A stretch of 64,000 bases of DNA from Calvatia gigantea (Eukaryota > Basidiomycota > Agaricomycetes > Agaricales > Lycoperdaceae). Positions 28,601 through 40,737 of the stretch are shown piece by piece. A program made the position numbers and the translations under genes. Location: NCBI GenBank assembly GCA_025093985.1, contig JACAAK010000004.1, forward strand, positions 248,001 through 312,000, read 5' to 3'. Below the pieces are notes generated by a model. The model made no database searches, was not told the origin of the DNA, and saw only the letters and a list, made by a program, of their open reading frames with translations. The stretch's first letter is position 1. Each line of letters starts with the position of its first letter.

Positions 28601-29510
28601 CTGAGAGAAACGCTGGCATCCGAGAACATGGGCTGAGGAGAATCCGTTGGCCGCGAAGGTCGAGGAGGGATAGTAGGCTTATTTGATGACTTGGAAGTGT
28701 TTTGACGTGATATGGGGGCACTTGGAGGCACGGGCGAAGTTCTAAGCCACTCATATCATTAGTCACTATGAGGAAAATGAACGAGTTACGCACAATCGCG
28801 ATTTCACGGGTGGTACATTATTATCTGGTTCTACTGGAGGACGGGGACTTCTTGACCGGGCCACTGGCGGAGGTGGGGGAGGACGATGGTGTGGGGAGGG
28901 TGTAGAAGGACGGGAATTAACGGGTGAAGGTGGTTCAGTGTTATGCGGCGAAATCGAAAGCAGGTTCGAATCCCCGTTCTTTGCAGGCCTTGGCGGCAAT
29001 ATGGGTTTCGGAGGCTCCGTTTGTAGAGGACTAGTGGGAGGGCGTATAGAAGAGTGCCGTCCTGGGGAAGACTCGCTGGTGGATGGTAAGCAACTCGCGT
29101 CCAGTCTCAGGGATTACTCACAACTTGCTCTTGGGAACTGAAACACCACTGAGGACTTCTTCACCTTCCGGTTCCTCACTTGGACCTGGAGATGGTGATC
29201 GAGAATGACGGGAAGATGGTAATGGTCTAGTCATGCGAGGTGGTGGTGGAGGTGGCGGGCGTTTCGTGGAGACCTTGAGGTCCGATGAGGATGATGATGT
29301 CCGTATGTGTGCCTGAGGTGCGAAGATATCCAACGTCGAACCAGAAGACCGTCTAGGCCTTGGACTTGATGAGCCTGAGGCATTGGGATCACTGGAAGAT
29401 GTCGATGGGCGCCGCACATGATTTGGGGTATCAACCGCAAGCTGCTCGAATTTTGAGCGCAAACTCTTGACAGCCTGCAAGGAGCCACTGTCGATATCCT
29501 GTGAGTCCAT
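25678..29510 (-). CDS. WD40-repeat inositol polyphosphate 5-phosphatase
   Basis: It removes the 5-phosphate from phosphoinositides or inositol phosphates. Layout from ATG at 29510: Pro/Ser-rich disordered N-terminus with PPPPPPPRMTRP and similar SH3-ligand-like stretches; a WD40-like beta-propeller (about 28060-27030) with GIFVASGSYVVVGHGSQMKI and VVSVGRDECLRLWDG; then a complete catalytic domain. Motifs in order: LLVSWNCDSARP, GIVAFGFQEVIDLESRKM, RGMGGRYGNKGAIVARF, INCHLAAGQ, GDLNYRI, FAPTYKYD, RAPAWCDRILWR and SDHRPISASLG. Joins are in frame (for example RIDWI to ENEVQKR across an intron ending near 26980) and no break was seen. Upstream MTSLLAWIS.. is in frame too, but 29510 fits the start of the paralogous copy at 40737. 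Its 5' half was copied into W-a and W-b to the right. Confidence 0.93.
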
Positions 29511-30260
29511 GGCCTGGGTGACCCTTCCGGGAAGCGGCAGTCGGAATGTAAAGGAGATCCAGGCTAGGAGTGATGTCACTCAAAAGTCGGGTAGCAGTAG
29601 AATTTCTAAAATATTTCGTCTGTCAAAAACTTTCATGTCTACTGACCTGAACCACTGACCTCCTGTATTACCTGTTGTATGTCCAGGTTCAAGGGACCGT
29701 ATGATATACCCGTCGCGAATATGTTGAAAGCTGATTCTCATTTGTTTGCTTGGCACCGCCGACCGCCGCAAACACTCACAAACCGTCTCCCAACCCCTCC
29801 ATAACAAACCTCTCCCCGAACACAATGCATAAATCAACTATCTGGACTGTGGCGATAGCTTCAAAATCAGTACCCAAATTCCATGCAGCAAGATACTGGC
29901 GCATATTCTGTGAGAATACGCAATTAAATACAACACGACATTGACGATACAAAAACGACCTCGACTGAACAGATTGTGCCTTGGTACTTGTTTATCACGT
30001 CTACTGCCACCACCCGTTGTTAATCTTTTTTTGCAACTACTTTTTTTCTGCAGAGCTATTCGGAACGAATTTTTTGAATGCATCAACCCGAGTTTCAGAC
30101 CCTTAAACAAGAGGGCGCCGTTTTAATTATCAATCCTTCAAGCTTCAATCACCGCCCGAACGGACCAGGCCACCACCCGACCGCCACGAAGCTCTAGCCA
30201 ATTATCTCAATAGCTCGCTACTAAAAATAAAGCTACTTTTGGTTACTCTCAAGAACTCGG
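29511..30260. other. Divergent spacer between 5-phosphatase and TM remnant C4
   Basis: The promoter region of the 5-phosphatase. Most of it recurs, diverged, at 40740-41160 plus 41690-41750 and at 49337-49800, in each case upstream of a 5-phosphatase copy. No gene is seen. Confidence 0.6.
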
Positions 30261-30957
30261 ATGCTAATCAAACAGCATTCCATGTCCCGTATTCGCCTGC
30301 AGTCATGGACAGCCCCATTTTTTTGCCGGGAGATAGTCTTGCGAATTCTGCTTGCAAGCACCCTTTCTAATATTCCCATTAATACCCTTATCTTTCCCGG
30401 CGTTGGACCTCATAACACATCGGTATTTTTCTGGTTCACCAATCTTATAGTGCCGCTTTCAATCATTCTACATCATGTTTTGCAGCGAGAGCTTTATAAT
30501 TCCAAAGTTCCATAGTTGCTGAGCAGAAAAATATTTTAGCTTATGGCCAAGAAGATGTTGGTTAGTCGTTTGCGAGGTGTTTCTCTCGTTCGTGGAAGTT
30601 GGCACAGGTAAGATGGTTCTATATCGCTTTTCCTTTAGGTACCCTTTACACACCATGTCATAGGTGGAGCCACCCTCGTACGCAACACTGTAATATCCCT
30701 GCTGAGCATCATTGATGGCACCAACCCCGGCTACGTTTCCGGCGAGGTGTTGCGTGCCACATCTTGTTTGATCATAAGGTCTAGCTCACTACCTTCGACG
30801 AGGAAGGGTGTCACTGGTGAATAGAGACTATGTCCTCTCCCCGGAAGAGTGAGATCACATTGTGGGAGTCCTCAGAGAGCACTTAATGGACATGGATGAT
30901 GTAGAAGAGGGTCAGAATTCATCGCCCCATTATGACCCGGTGAATGTCGTATCCTAG
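30261..30957 (+). pseudogene. TM glycoprotein family remnant C4
   Basis: The first exon (30282-30495) encodes MSRIRLQSWTAPFFCREIVL and IVPLSIILHHVL, the first two membrane segments of the family seen intact in C1 and C2. The last part (about 30820-30957) matches the C-terminal tail of C3: NRDYVLSPEE, an in-frame TGA at 30849, then GVLREHLMDMDDVEEGQ and a stop at 30955-30957. The middle of the gene, including the ectodomain, is missing or unrecognisable, so this copy is dead. Confidence 0.75.
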
Positions 30958-31264
30958 TTGCCCCCTCGCACTCAAACTTTCGGATGACAAACGTAATACA
31001 CAGATAGCCCGAAAATGTATGTGTAAGAGCCTACTCCTGAAGAAAGCGCAGTTGAGCTTCATCAAAGTTCCGCAGGCCGTTCCATGATCGACAGGAGCAA
31101 TGATAAACGAGGGTGCCAGGTTGATGCCGGCGACAGTGTTACAAAAAGTATTATATACAAACAGCATCATTGGCGTTTTTGCTGCAGTTGTCAATAAATT
31201 TTTCATTGGGGATGACCCAGGACAATTTCTCTGACAATCCGTCCCAGACAAGCTGGCCGCGTTG

Positions 31265-31458
31265 ACGCCACCCATTTTCGTGTACCCGAAACCACCAAGG
31301 AGTCCCAACATTCTCACTACCAACGGTTTCGAGAGTAAATTTAACTATGAGTTATGAGTGCCCGATATAAAGTATGTAGCACACTGATTGATTATAAATT
31401 CTCGTCCGAACCTTTGCGCCAAAACTATCTAGGCGGATTTGGGTGAGCCCCATCAGTA
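31265..31458 (-). pseudogene. 3' stub of a TM-family gene (C5)
   Basis: The region aligns by eye with the 3' flanks and last codons of C1 (35690-35855) and C2 (60380-60550), sharing words such as GATTGATTATAAATTC and CTAGGCGGATTTGG. Homology stops abruptly at about 31458 within the last codons, so only the 3' end of a minus-strand copy is left. The open frame at 30919-31323 lies in this untranslated part and is not a gene. Confidence 0.7.
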
Positions 31459-31984
31459 AAAAACGGAGTTTCATATATTTAGATATATTCAATACATGTT
31501 TGTACCTCCTCTCACCAGGCCTGCAAGGCTCACCTGACGAGTTTGGTTCGGGTATGTACATGTCCCAGTTTGATTACGGGCCTGTCTTGAACCTGACATG
31601 TGGCGATGGTTTTGGAATGTATGCGAGGTAAGTCATATATGTAAAGACATGATCAAATCGGCCGTGCCATCTTTGACCAACATTTTTCACAGGGAAAGCG
31701 TGTAGCAGCAGGCAAGCACATATGTACAAATGTATATGCTCACCAGCCTAAGTAGCGTCCTTGCTGGTCATTATTTATTCCCTGTAGCCGTCACATCAGG
31801 TTATATGAAAAGGTAATATTTGTTATTATTCTATCAGTGCATGTGCAGAATACATAATACATATTGACGTGGCAATCAGGCCTCAGGTCTGAGGCACGAA
31901 CGGAGTCTAAGAACCTACAATATTAATGGAGGTGTAATAGTCTGGGTTCACGTGAAGCGAAGGGAGAGTGCGGGGAATATGCAA
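31459..31984. other. Unassigned stretch between C5 stub and N2
   Basis: I see no assigned gene. An exon-like piece at about 31520-31628 (open frame, acceptor-like CAG before it, GTAAGT after it) encodes EFGSGMYMSQFDYGPVLNLT, but nothing continues it. Confidence 0.35.
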
Positions 31985-34028
31985 GGTGCTGTACGAATGA
32001 AGCCACTCAAAGAGCCCTATATAGTCGAAGCCTTATTAGCACGGGGCAGGAGTAAGGCGATATCTGTGGTTGAACGTACAAAATATAAATGGTTCACAGG
32101 ATAACGAATTATGATCAAGAGTGGCTGTACTGATATATCTGAAATATGACCCTACTACAAGCAAACCAACAGTGAAGTGCAACAACCCTGGAAATTTCAC
32201 AAGAGATTTCTGCTTTATTATCGCCTGAACCCCACTTCAGACCTGGCAGAATTCCGTGTCTATGTGATGTATTGAGGTACAGTTCTAGGGTATAGTAAGA
32301 ATTTGTCCTCAAGATTTGTAAGTGCAAGCTCACCATCTGGGGTCTGAAAGAGCTTCATATCAGGACAGTATCAAGAGAGACATGATTTGGCAAAATCGAG
32401 CACGAAATCGTTGATCCTAGCAATGGCAAATTTACCTGAGCGACGATCGTCACGGGGGTACTCCCCGAACGACGCGTGGTAAAAATGCAGGCATGCTTTG
32501 AAAGCAGTTGCAGGGGAGGGTACGTCGAGAACGGAATGGAGTTTTCGTAAAGTGCTGTAGAACGTAGCCTTGTCTATGCGGAGAAATTGCAGAGATGCTG
32601 GGAAGGATACATAGAAAACTAGTGGATGTGGTGACCTAGTATTCGCTTTACGGTTGGGAGGACCTCGTCCGGTACATCATGAAGAATCCGAGTGTAGAGG
32701 GCATCAAGAGCCTCCAGAGGATTTGAGGTTCCAGCTCGAACACCCTTAAGGAAAGGCGGTAGAGCGTCAAGCCGACTCATTGGCGCAGCATAAGTTAGGT
32801 CCCCGACATATCGTAGTGCAGTCGAAGCAAATGCGAAGTGGCCACAGGCTTTACATAAAAGCTCCATGATTTGTTCTTCAGATGGCCATGCTGGAGTTGT
32901 AGTATCCCAGAAGTGGTCCTTGATTTCTGCTAACCCATCCCGAAGATAGAGGTCGACATCGGCGACCGACTCTGTGTCAATGGCAAGCTCCTCACGATTA
33001 CAATTCACTGTGAAGTCAGCCCTCGAGAAGATGTACTTGAGGTGCGATGCTGGTCGGCTGCAAACCAGCATAACAAGAGGAAAGTGTCGCTTCAGCCGAA
33101 ACGACTTCGCTGATCATTTCTATGAATTCCCTTTGCGCATCCTCCCCCTTACACTCACCCAACCCATCCAATACAATTAGAAGCGGTTCCCGAACGCATT
33201 TGGCGCTCCCAGACCTGTAGCAACGAGAAGGGTTCGACAGTAAGCTTCTTGAATTGCGTGCGTCGAGTTTTCCGTAACAACTCGGGATCCTTAACAAGTC
33301 GAGTGATCGCGAGAGATTTGTAATCGGGATGGCGCACAGCTAGTTGATGGACGAGGCTGGGGATGACGGTTTCGGGATCGTCACTGTCATTTAACCGGGA
33401 AAAAGAAGAAGGAAGCGCACAAAGCGCCCGTCCTCGGCACAATGCTCAGCGAAAGCTTGGGCGACTGCAGACTTGCCAATGCCTGCGGGATCATGGAGCC
33501 ATATCATGTCCCACTCGCGCGGAGGATTGACCAACCTGTTGGATAGTTTGTCCCCAATTTTCGTGCGCGTCTCTGGATGACATAGCGGGGGTGGATATAA
33601 AACACCTGAATCCACCATAGCTATCGAGGTTGGCACATGACGCGATGCGTTCAAGCACCGGATCAAATCCTGGAATGTGATTTACCGCTCCGTTCGTGGT
33701 GGCTCCAATCACATCAGAATTACTTACCTGGTTGTCCTGCGACAAAATTCTGGGTGACCTGGAACCGGTTTTCATTAAATATTGAGTTGTGCACATCGAA
33801 GTTGTGTGCGTCGTTGAAGAAGCCAGATCTCCGTTGACTGGTCTTCGATTTCTGTGGACCTGGAAGCCATAACAGTCAGGACTCACTGAGTGTGCGAACT
33901 GAAGATGATAGCCTTCCCAACTCACCTGTTCTCCCCTGGTTGGAAGTAGGAGAGGGCTCGTCATATTGTTCACGTCTGGAGCGCCTGGGACGACTAACGA
34001 GGCGATCAAACAAGGCATCGATGAGCAA
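31985..34028 (-). pseudogene. NACHT NLR copy N2, decayed
   Basis: A minus-strand homologue of N4. At 34026-34028 the start ATG is replaced by TTG, with the same flanking bases as in N4. The second exon still encodes RSGFFNDAHNFDVHNSIFNE and has a good GTAAGT donor. The NACHT core has lost frame repeatedly: the Walker A region reads HDPAGIGKSAVAQAF (Gly-Pro lost), and Walker B reads LLIVLDGLGEC with Asp-Glu changed to Gly-Glu. The middle (33071-32619) still reads as NLR sequence from SRADFTVNCNREELAID to LDALYTRILHDVP. The 3' terminal exons are absent beyond about 31985. Loss of start and of Walker residues together argues for real decay rather than sequencing error. Confidence 0.88.
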
Positions 34029-35828
34029 CGTAGATCGTGAGATGGAGGGTAATGGAAAGAAGCAGGCGGCGTGTGGTCATCAAATGGTTGTGACGACCAT
34101 TTTTGAAGTACTCGTGTCACGGCACTTCAAGCTTCAAAGCTTCAAGCTTCATCCACTCCAGGCGTCTGTGTTCTCAAATAGAATTTATTAATAGGGGTTT
34201 GCTTCTTCGTCAGTGCTAGAGCCTGGAGTCATGGAAGGGGAATGGGTACTGGATGCAGTGCTTGATCAATTACGAAGGGTTGGGAGGTTTCCACAACTTC
34301 ACCGCTTGGTAGGAGGGGTAATAACCGCAGGAATCCCACCGCAATACTCGAAACTAAAGGGAGTTCTGGTATGTCGAATCAGCGCCCGGCGCCAATACTA
34401 GAAGGAAAAATCCAGCATAAATGCAGGACATGACGTGACGATGGTACACTGTTTCTCGCAACGAGGGATGTTAAGGTAGGATAGGCAAGACCAGAGCGAG
34501 TGGGGAGGGTGGAGCAACATACTAGGTGGTGAGCACTGGCGTAGGTGCAGGTTCACGAAAAAGAACCCGTTGATTGTCCCGAGCCTTGGGGGGAGGTCAG
34601 GGTCGAAAGAATCGGCACCGCCTGACCAACTCACAATATTGGCAGCTACGGCCATGCAAACTTCTGCTGTCCCCACACAGGCTCGTATTAACCCCCATAC
34701 GGCGAATCTTACGCTATTAACAATGGCTGAATAACACCGAACCCGTCATCCCCCCTGAAGCCCGGCTTCATACGACTTTGCAATCGGTGCCCCCCTTTCT
34801 CCCCCATCCTGTTCACATTGTCCCGGCCCACCTTCTACATATTTTTGTACGGTCTCGCCATCCTTCTCTATCATCCGCGAATTCACGGGCAAACCTTCCA
34901 AATGGAAGCCACCACAAACCCATCCCATTCTCCCAATCCGTCCACCACCGTTCCCCGGGCCCCGACCCCTGTCCACCTAACCCATCCAACGCTTCGTTCC
35001 CAAGCGGAAGAGCACTTTGGTCATGAAACAAGTCGAGAGGGGGTCGTGGACTGTGTTATAGGATAGTTAACGTCCATTGGTGGCGTTTGAGATGCTGGTG
35101 ACAGGGGCTGCGGTGGAGAATCGGCCGAAAGCCAGGGGGAGTTGTCCGGGAAGTTTTTCGTCTTGTCCGAGTAATCTGCCGATGCATCCCACGATTAAGA
35201 AGTCACAGGTGAACGATCTGATGACTCGACGGTCAAGGTTTGTTCGTACAAGAGGAGTGACGAGGGGAGGTGATGAGATAGTGGGGTTGGGTATATGCAA
35301 GAATCCATGGGTGCTGCAGATCCTTCGCAAGGAAGTGAGGTTAAAAAGAGGAGGCGCGGACGGTTCTAAGTCAGAACCTGAGGAGGGAGGTGTTCACATT
35401 CTCGAAGGACGTAACCGTGAGGGATCTTGTGGGCCTAGTTGATATCAATGGCCCCTTGAAAGATGGAAACTCAGCATTGAGGAAAGTCGCGGATAGGTGC
35501 TTTAAACCACCGCCTTTCTGTTCTCCGAACAACATATGGGCGGAAACCCGAAACAGTGATTTCGACTCTAGCTACCTCAAAAGTATGAAAGATGCGCAGC
35601 CTCCGACAACCCTGCATAATTTTCTCTGGCAATGCGTCTCGGGCAAGCCGGCCTAATTAACAATAGTCAATGTTATTCATTTTTGTGTCCGAAACCAACA
35701 AGAAGTTCTGACATTCCAACTAACGATTTCAAGAGTAAATCTAACTAGGAACTATGAACGCCTAACATAGTGCATGTGGCTACACCGACTGATTATAAAC
35801 TCCTGTCTGATTCTTTGCACAAAACCGT
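34029..35828. other. Spacer between N2 promoter and TM gene C1
   Basis: No gene is supported. The left part is the former N2 promoter. The stretch from about 35060 to 35828 is homologous to 59990-60522 between D4 and C2, with shared words such as GATGAAAGATG.. and CAGCCT.., which shows that N2-C1 and N4-C2 are copies of one block. A tract near 35270-35345 also matches 59268-59345. Open frames around 34750-35450 run on both strands and look like chance. Confidence 0.55.
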
Positions 35829-37844
35829 CTAGGCGGATTTGGCTGAGCCCTGCTCCATCAGCTTTTCAGCTTCTACGTCGCCTTTCTCACCGTGTGGTGA
35901 GTCAGATCTGACAGAACCCGACTCGGACCGCAACCCACCGCTGGCTCTGATGTCGTCATCCAACAAGTGCTCGCTGAGGATCGCGATAATCCAATCTCTG
36001 TCTTCGGGAGAGAGAGCATAGTCTCTACCAACAAGAGAGCCTTTAGTTTGAAAGAGGTGGATTAAGCCGTAAATCGACAACGGCTTGATTCCTGTCACCT
36101 GCATTTACGCGGAAGTTCCTGGAGAACGAAGGAAGGGAACATACCAAAGAGCACGAGCAACAAAGTGCTTCCAAATATGGCCGCAAATAGACCGTTAATG
36201 AAAGTCCATACACCTCCAATAAGTGCGAAGCCGTCCAGTACCGAGCTTTCAACGTATTCTCGCTCAATTTGCACATCACCCTGATATGGAATGTACAGTC
36301 GCAATGAGGCCGTGTTGTTGTCTGGGACTGAGAATATCCAGTCTGGGGATAGATACTCGACATCAAGGACCGGAAGTAGACGGTACTGCAGTTTTTCAGC
36401 GAGCCGTCGAGGTACTTCCCCTGATTATTGTTGACTATGACTAACCTTTGGTATTCCAATAGAAGCAAATCCTTGGTTGGAACTCCGTTCCTTGAGTGAA
36501 ATTGAGGATAAGCCGTAGAGATGAGAGCCAGGACCTAGGTATATCGGCTTTGTATCGGAGACCGCAGGTGAGTCAGTGACTCCGGGATATACTCCTATTC
36601 GGAAAGGTTTATGAAGGGCATTCCCAAGGGCAGAAAAATCAACTGTGATGAAGATTTCGAGATCAACCCAGTCGCGGAAGTCGGCCCTCTTGCCGTCCGG
36701 GCGTGTAAAGAGGCAAGATACTTCATATGTGGTTCCTTTCCGCTCCCGGTGGCCACCATTGTAACAATCGGGGTTTTCTTTCTCCGTCGTGCTCCAAGTA
36801 CTCGAGGTCATCATTCTATTCGGAGAAATGAAATGCGTCCAGCTTGTTACGGACGCCGTGCTATTCACGAATGAATCGGAAACATTTTCCAGCGAGAGAA
36901 ATGCATCTGACATGTCCTGAAATTACCCAGGTCTCAGCATCCACAGGAAACTGTTTGCTTATTCCACTCACCAGAATGGCGTGCGCCTCCATCGTACCAA
37001 GTTTCTCCAGCTCATTGGACAGAAGGCCCACGGGTACCCTCAGTATCTTAATAGCAGACATACCACGCTGCCACAGCGGCCGCCCGAGGAAGACATAAAA
37101 CGCCGTGAACGACAGGACAACCAAACATAGGATGGCGAGCCCTCCCCGAATCCACCGTATGAGACGATTGTCTGTGCTGGGGAGTGGTTTTCAGAGTGAG
37201 CACAATGGAAAGTTATGAATGCATACCTGAATCGTTTTCTCGTTGAAGAGGTTCCGAAGATGAAACTCCACGGCTGACTGCCTGGATGACCTGAACTCAA
37301 GCCTGCCGAAAAGTCGTATTGTCGCAGAATGTTTTTCCCGTGATTAGCAGCAGTATCCCACAAAAGGAGAAGAAGGGCTGCGAAAACGGATGCGTCCAAG
37401 ACCAACCATGACACTCCCATTGGGAGATCGCCAGTGTGGTGAGGGTCAATGATGATCCATTCCATCCACAAATAATAAATGGCATAAGCTTAGTATACAA
37501 CGGGTGAGAAGGCTCTTGGTTGGGGGAGGGAAATTACATACCACCACCACTGACTTCGGCAAGTGAGCATAATACTTCATACACCCCGAACCAAAGTTTA
37601 CCTGACCATAATCTACACATAGATCGTCTCAATTATTATACAAGGTTAGATTTCAGAGCTCTCACCGTAACACATGGTGTAGAAGGATGAAAACAGATGG
37701 TATGTACATCGTAAGCCCAAGACGCAATGTGATGCTATCTGAGCCTTGGCACCAAGATATTGTAGAAGTGGCGAGACAAACCACAGCGCTGGCGAGGAGG
37801 ACCCGCAACACTATCGTTCGCCAAAAAAGCGGAAGGGGACGCAT
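35829..37844 (-). CDS. Multi-spanning membrane glycoprotein, copy C1
   Basis: This is an uncharacterised family that I recall only as hypothetical proteins in Agaricomycetes. Joined exons give TM1 (VLRVLLASAVVCLATSTISW), TM2 (YIPSVFILLHHVLR), LWSGKLWFGVYEVLCSLAEV, TM3-TM4 (AYAIYYLWMEWIIID.., VSWLVLDASVFAALLLLLWD), the conserved loop NHGKNILRQYDFSAGL, TM5 (GGLAILCLVVLSFTAFYVFL), an ectodomain of about 250 residues with several N-glycosylation sites, a last TM (GFALIGGVWTFINGLFAAIF) and a cytoplasmic tail beginning KPLSIYGLIHLFQTKGSLV. Every intron I checked is GT-AG and keeps frame, so the gene looks intact. It sits between NACHT remnant N2 and truncated W-a. Function is unknown; a surface sensor or receptor is a guess from topology. 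Confidence 0.85.
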
Positions 37845-38106
37845 CTGAAAGCGATGGGAAGGTGAGAGAATCAGGTTTCATAGATAAAATATATAACATG
37901 CTGTAATGAGAAGTTCTCGGGGAGTGTTGAGGCTTGATAGGTAATCAGGCCAGCCATCAACGTGGATTCTTCGTGCACTCAGTCATGCAACACGTTCTGT
38001 GCTTCCATGCCCCGTACATGGGACGCAGTTTGAAGATAAACACGGCAGAGTCCAAATAAGTGAAAGATTGGGGAGATAAGAGGTTTGATCATCAGGAATT
38101 CAAACA

Positions 38107-40737
38107 TGGGTGCGTAAAGGTCGGCGTTATGAAAACCAAGCCTTGATCTACGGGGTTACAGTGTCATCAGGTAGGAGGTATTTGTAAACAGTCCAATGAG
38201 TAATCGGATACGGGTGTCCGACATGCTTCGCAACGACGATGCATCCCCTCCAAATATCAATCTCAGATAAATTTCTGTCCTTCGTCCGAACCCGCAAGAG
38301 TGCCCCAAAATGCGCTTGCACGAATGTCACCACCATCGCAGTCGCCTTTAGCTCCTTCCTCTAGTGTCCCCCGTGAGGATAGGTAGGTCGTCGAAGCAAG
38401 ATCACAAATCTTGGTCTGACTCCCATGCCCAACCACATACAACCCAGAAGTCACAAACGCCCCCGAACGAGGGTGTTCGCGGATCTTCGGCTCGCTCAAT
38501 TCTTCGCGGAAACGGAGGAAGGGGACCTGCGCGGGGGAATACTGCTATCGGGCATATTATCCACAACATGCTCTTTGGGGTCATCCTCCTCACAAGACTC
38601 GTCTTCAGATTCGGGTGATGCCGCTCTTCGGTGAGGCGGTGGCTTGTCGCCCAGTGTGATAGTCCGCGTCAGCGGTGGTAGAAGCTTATCTGCCCCAACA
38701 GCTTTGCATTTTCCGAGACTCGGGGGTTGGCGATCGGGTAGCCGGGATGAGCTAGCTGTGAGTTCTTCAATGTAGGCCACGACGCATAGGTCGAGGTTGG
38801 GGTTGAGGTTGAGGGGGTAATTTCTACGACGATGTTGTGGAGATCGGACGGCACCTGACACTGAAAAGTGTCATGTACGCGTCCTCCTCCCACTACTCCA
38901 CTTCACCGACGACGCCTTTCACTTCCGAGAACGATGACCAAGACACCGACCCCGAAAATCCCATTTCCGAGCCATCCAGAAGTCCGGATCATACACGATT
39001 TCCTAATTCGGAAGTCCCGACCACGGAAGCTCCAACCTCCGAACTCCACCTCGCCCGCCTGTACTTCTCATTTCCGACTCTAAAAAACTTACGGACCGCT
39101 TTTCTATTCACTTATTATACTTTTTCTACATTCCTCGTAATTTAGAACCTCATAGAATGAGCTTCCGGCCCGTCTTCATCCCCTGCTAGTACGTTTTTCT
39201 TTGTTCTCTCTCTAAAATTTACATTCTACTCTTTGTAATTCGGGCGCACAGCCCACCATTCTCCTCTATAAAAACCTGTATACTTTGTTGTAGTCAGGTA
39301 GCTACGAATTAGCCAAGTTTCGCCTCGAAGTCTCTGTCTCTCATTATTTCTCTAATCAACTTCTTGCTTTCTCTCTTCTCTCTCTCGTCTCGACACCGAA
39401 TCGCCACGCAATCGTAAACGCCGCCTTCCGAACATTCAGTAATCGCTCTCGACACCTTTCCGGACCCTTTTCGTATCGTTCCGAGCCTTCGAAACAGAAT
39501 TATCCATCGTTCCGTTGTCTGATCATTTTCGTGATCTCCACCCCTACCCGCTCTTTCCAACCCAATCCCTTTGGTCAAGAACAACGTCGGACGGACGCCG
39601 ACGTGCTCGTGCACCTAGCCGTAATCTCCCTCTTCAATGTGCTTGAATTGCCGTTTGCAGGTATTGAGGATATATTATAATGTCATGGCGGAGGAGGATA
39701 GTTTAGTGGTGCTTTTGATGGAGGGAATAACGGGTCAGAATCACTTTACGATGGGTTGTTGGCTTCGGACTCACAGAATGGTCGGAGCGACGGGTGGGGG
39801 TTGGTTTTCTCAATATCACTGTCGAGAGAAAGGAATTCCAAACTTCTGAGAGAAACACTGGCATCCAAGAACATGGGCTGAGGAGAACCCGTTGGCCCCG
39901 AACGTCGAGGGATAGCAGCTTTGGTCGATGAACTGGACGTGTTTTGACGTGATAGGGGGGACTTGGAGGCACAGGCGAAGTTCTAAGCCCTTCATGTAAA
40001 TAGTTACTATGAGGCAAATGAACGAGTTATGCACAATCGCGACTACGGGGTGGTACACCATTACCTGGTTCTATTGGAGGGCGAGGACTTCTTGACTGAG
40101 CCACCGGTGGGAGCGGAGGCGGAAATTGGTGCAGGGAGGGTGTGACAGGACGGGAGAAGGCGGTTCAGTATTATGCGGCGAAACCGAAGGTAGGTTCGAA
40201 TCCCCGTTCTTTACAGGCCAGGGCGGCAATATGGGTTTCGAGTTCTCCGTTTGTAGAGGACTAGTGGGGAGGGCCTATAGAAGAGTGCTGTCCTGGGAAG
40301 ACTCACTGGTGGATGGTCAACAACTCGCGTTCGGTTTGGGAGATTACTCACAACTTGCTCTTGAGAGCTGACACTCCCCAAGGAACCTCTTCTCCTTCCA
40401 ATTCCCCATTCAAATTCGGCGATGGTGATCGTGAATGTCGGGGAGCAGGTGACGGTCGAGTCATACGAGGTGGTGGAGGTGGCGGGTGTTTAGCGGAGAT
40501 CTTGAGGTCCAACGAGGATGGTGACGTCCGTATGTGTACCTGAGGTGCGAAGACATCCAACGTCGAACCAGGAGACCGTCTTGGCCTTGGACTCGATGGA
40601 CCTGATGCATAAGGGTTGCTGGAAGTTGTCGAGAGGCGCCGCACATGACTTGAGGTATTAACCACAAGTTGCTCAAACTGTAAGCGCAGACTCTTGACGG
40701 CCCGCAAAGAGCTACTGTCGGCATCCTGAGAGTCCAT
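38107..40737 (-). pseudogene. W-a: truncated, broken copy of the WD40 5-phosphatase gene
   Basis: It starts at 40737 with MDSQDADSSSLRAVKSLRLQ, matching the start of the intact gene at 29510, and keeps the Pro-rich region and part of the propeller (EHPRSGAFVTSGLYVVGHGS). Homology ends near 38165, at the point equivalent to ..HPHPISHIFRYG of the intact protein, so the phosphatase domain was never included. Frame shifts (for example near 38500) and an 0.8 kb insertion (38834-39636) make it non-functional. The same 3' breakpoint occurs in W-b. Confidence 0.88.
38834..39636 (+). mobile_element. Probable solo LTR inserted in W-a
   Basis: About 800 bases interrupt W-a between a part matching GACAATG and a part matching GCCTGAATCACCGTTTGCGGG in the other two copies. 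The insert begins TGTTGTGGAGATCGG, ends CTCTTCA, and carries a TATAAAA box at 39267-39273 followed by a T/C-rich tract, as expected for the U3-R part of an LTR. Flanks CGATG and CAATG may be a degraded target duplication. No internal retroelement sequence is present. Exact ends are uncertain. Confidence 0.65.

Noticed and set aside
28962..28975. tRNA B-box-like GGTTCGAATCCCC (also near 40193 and 49230)
   Set aside because: It lies in the coding exon of the 5-phosphatase (or its copies) on the opposite strand, and no acceptor stem or A box can be paired around it.
30919..31323. Minus-strand frame of 134 residues
   Set aside because: Overlaps the C4 tail and the 3' untranslated part of stub C5; no conservation as protein in the C1 or C2 flanks.
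31520..31628. Exon-like piece with CAG acceptor and GTAAGT donor
   Set aside because: No second exon continues it, so it is noted only in the spacer entry.
34746..35442. Several overlapping frames of 70-120 residues on both strands
   Set aside because: They occupy spacer sequence that is duplicated at 59990-60522 without keeping these frames.
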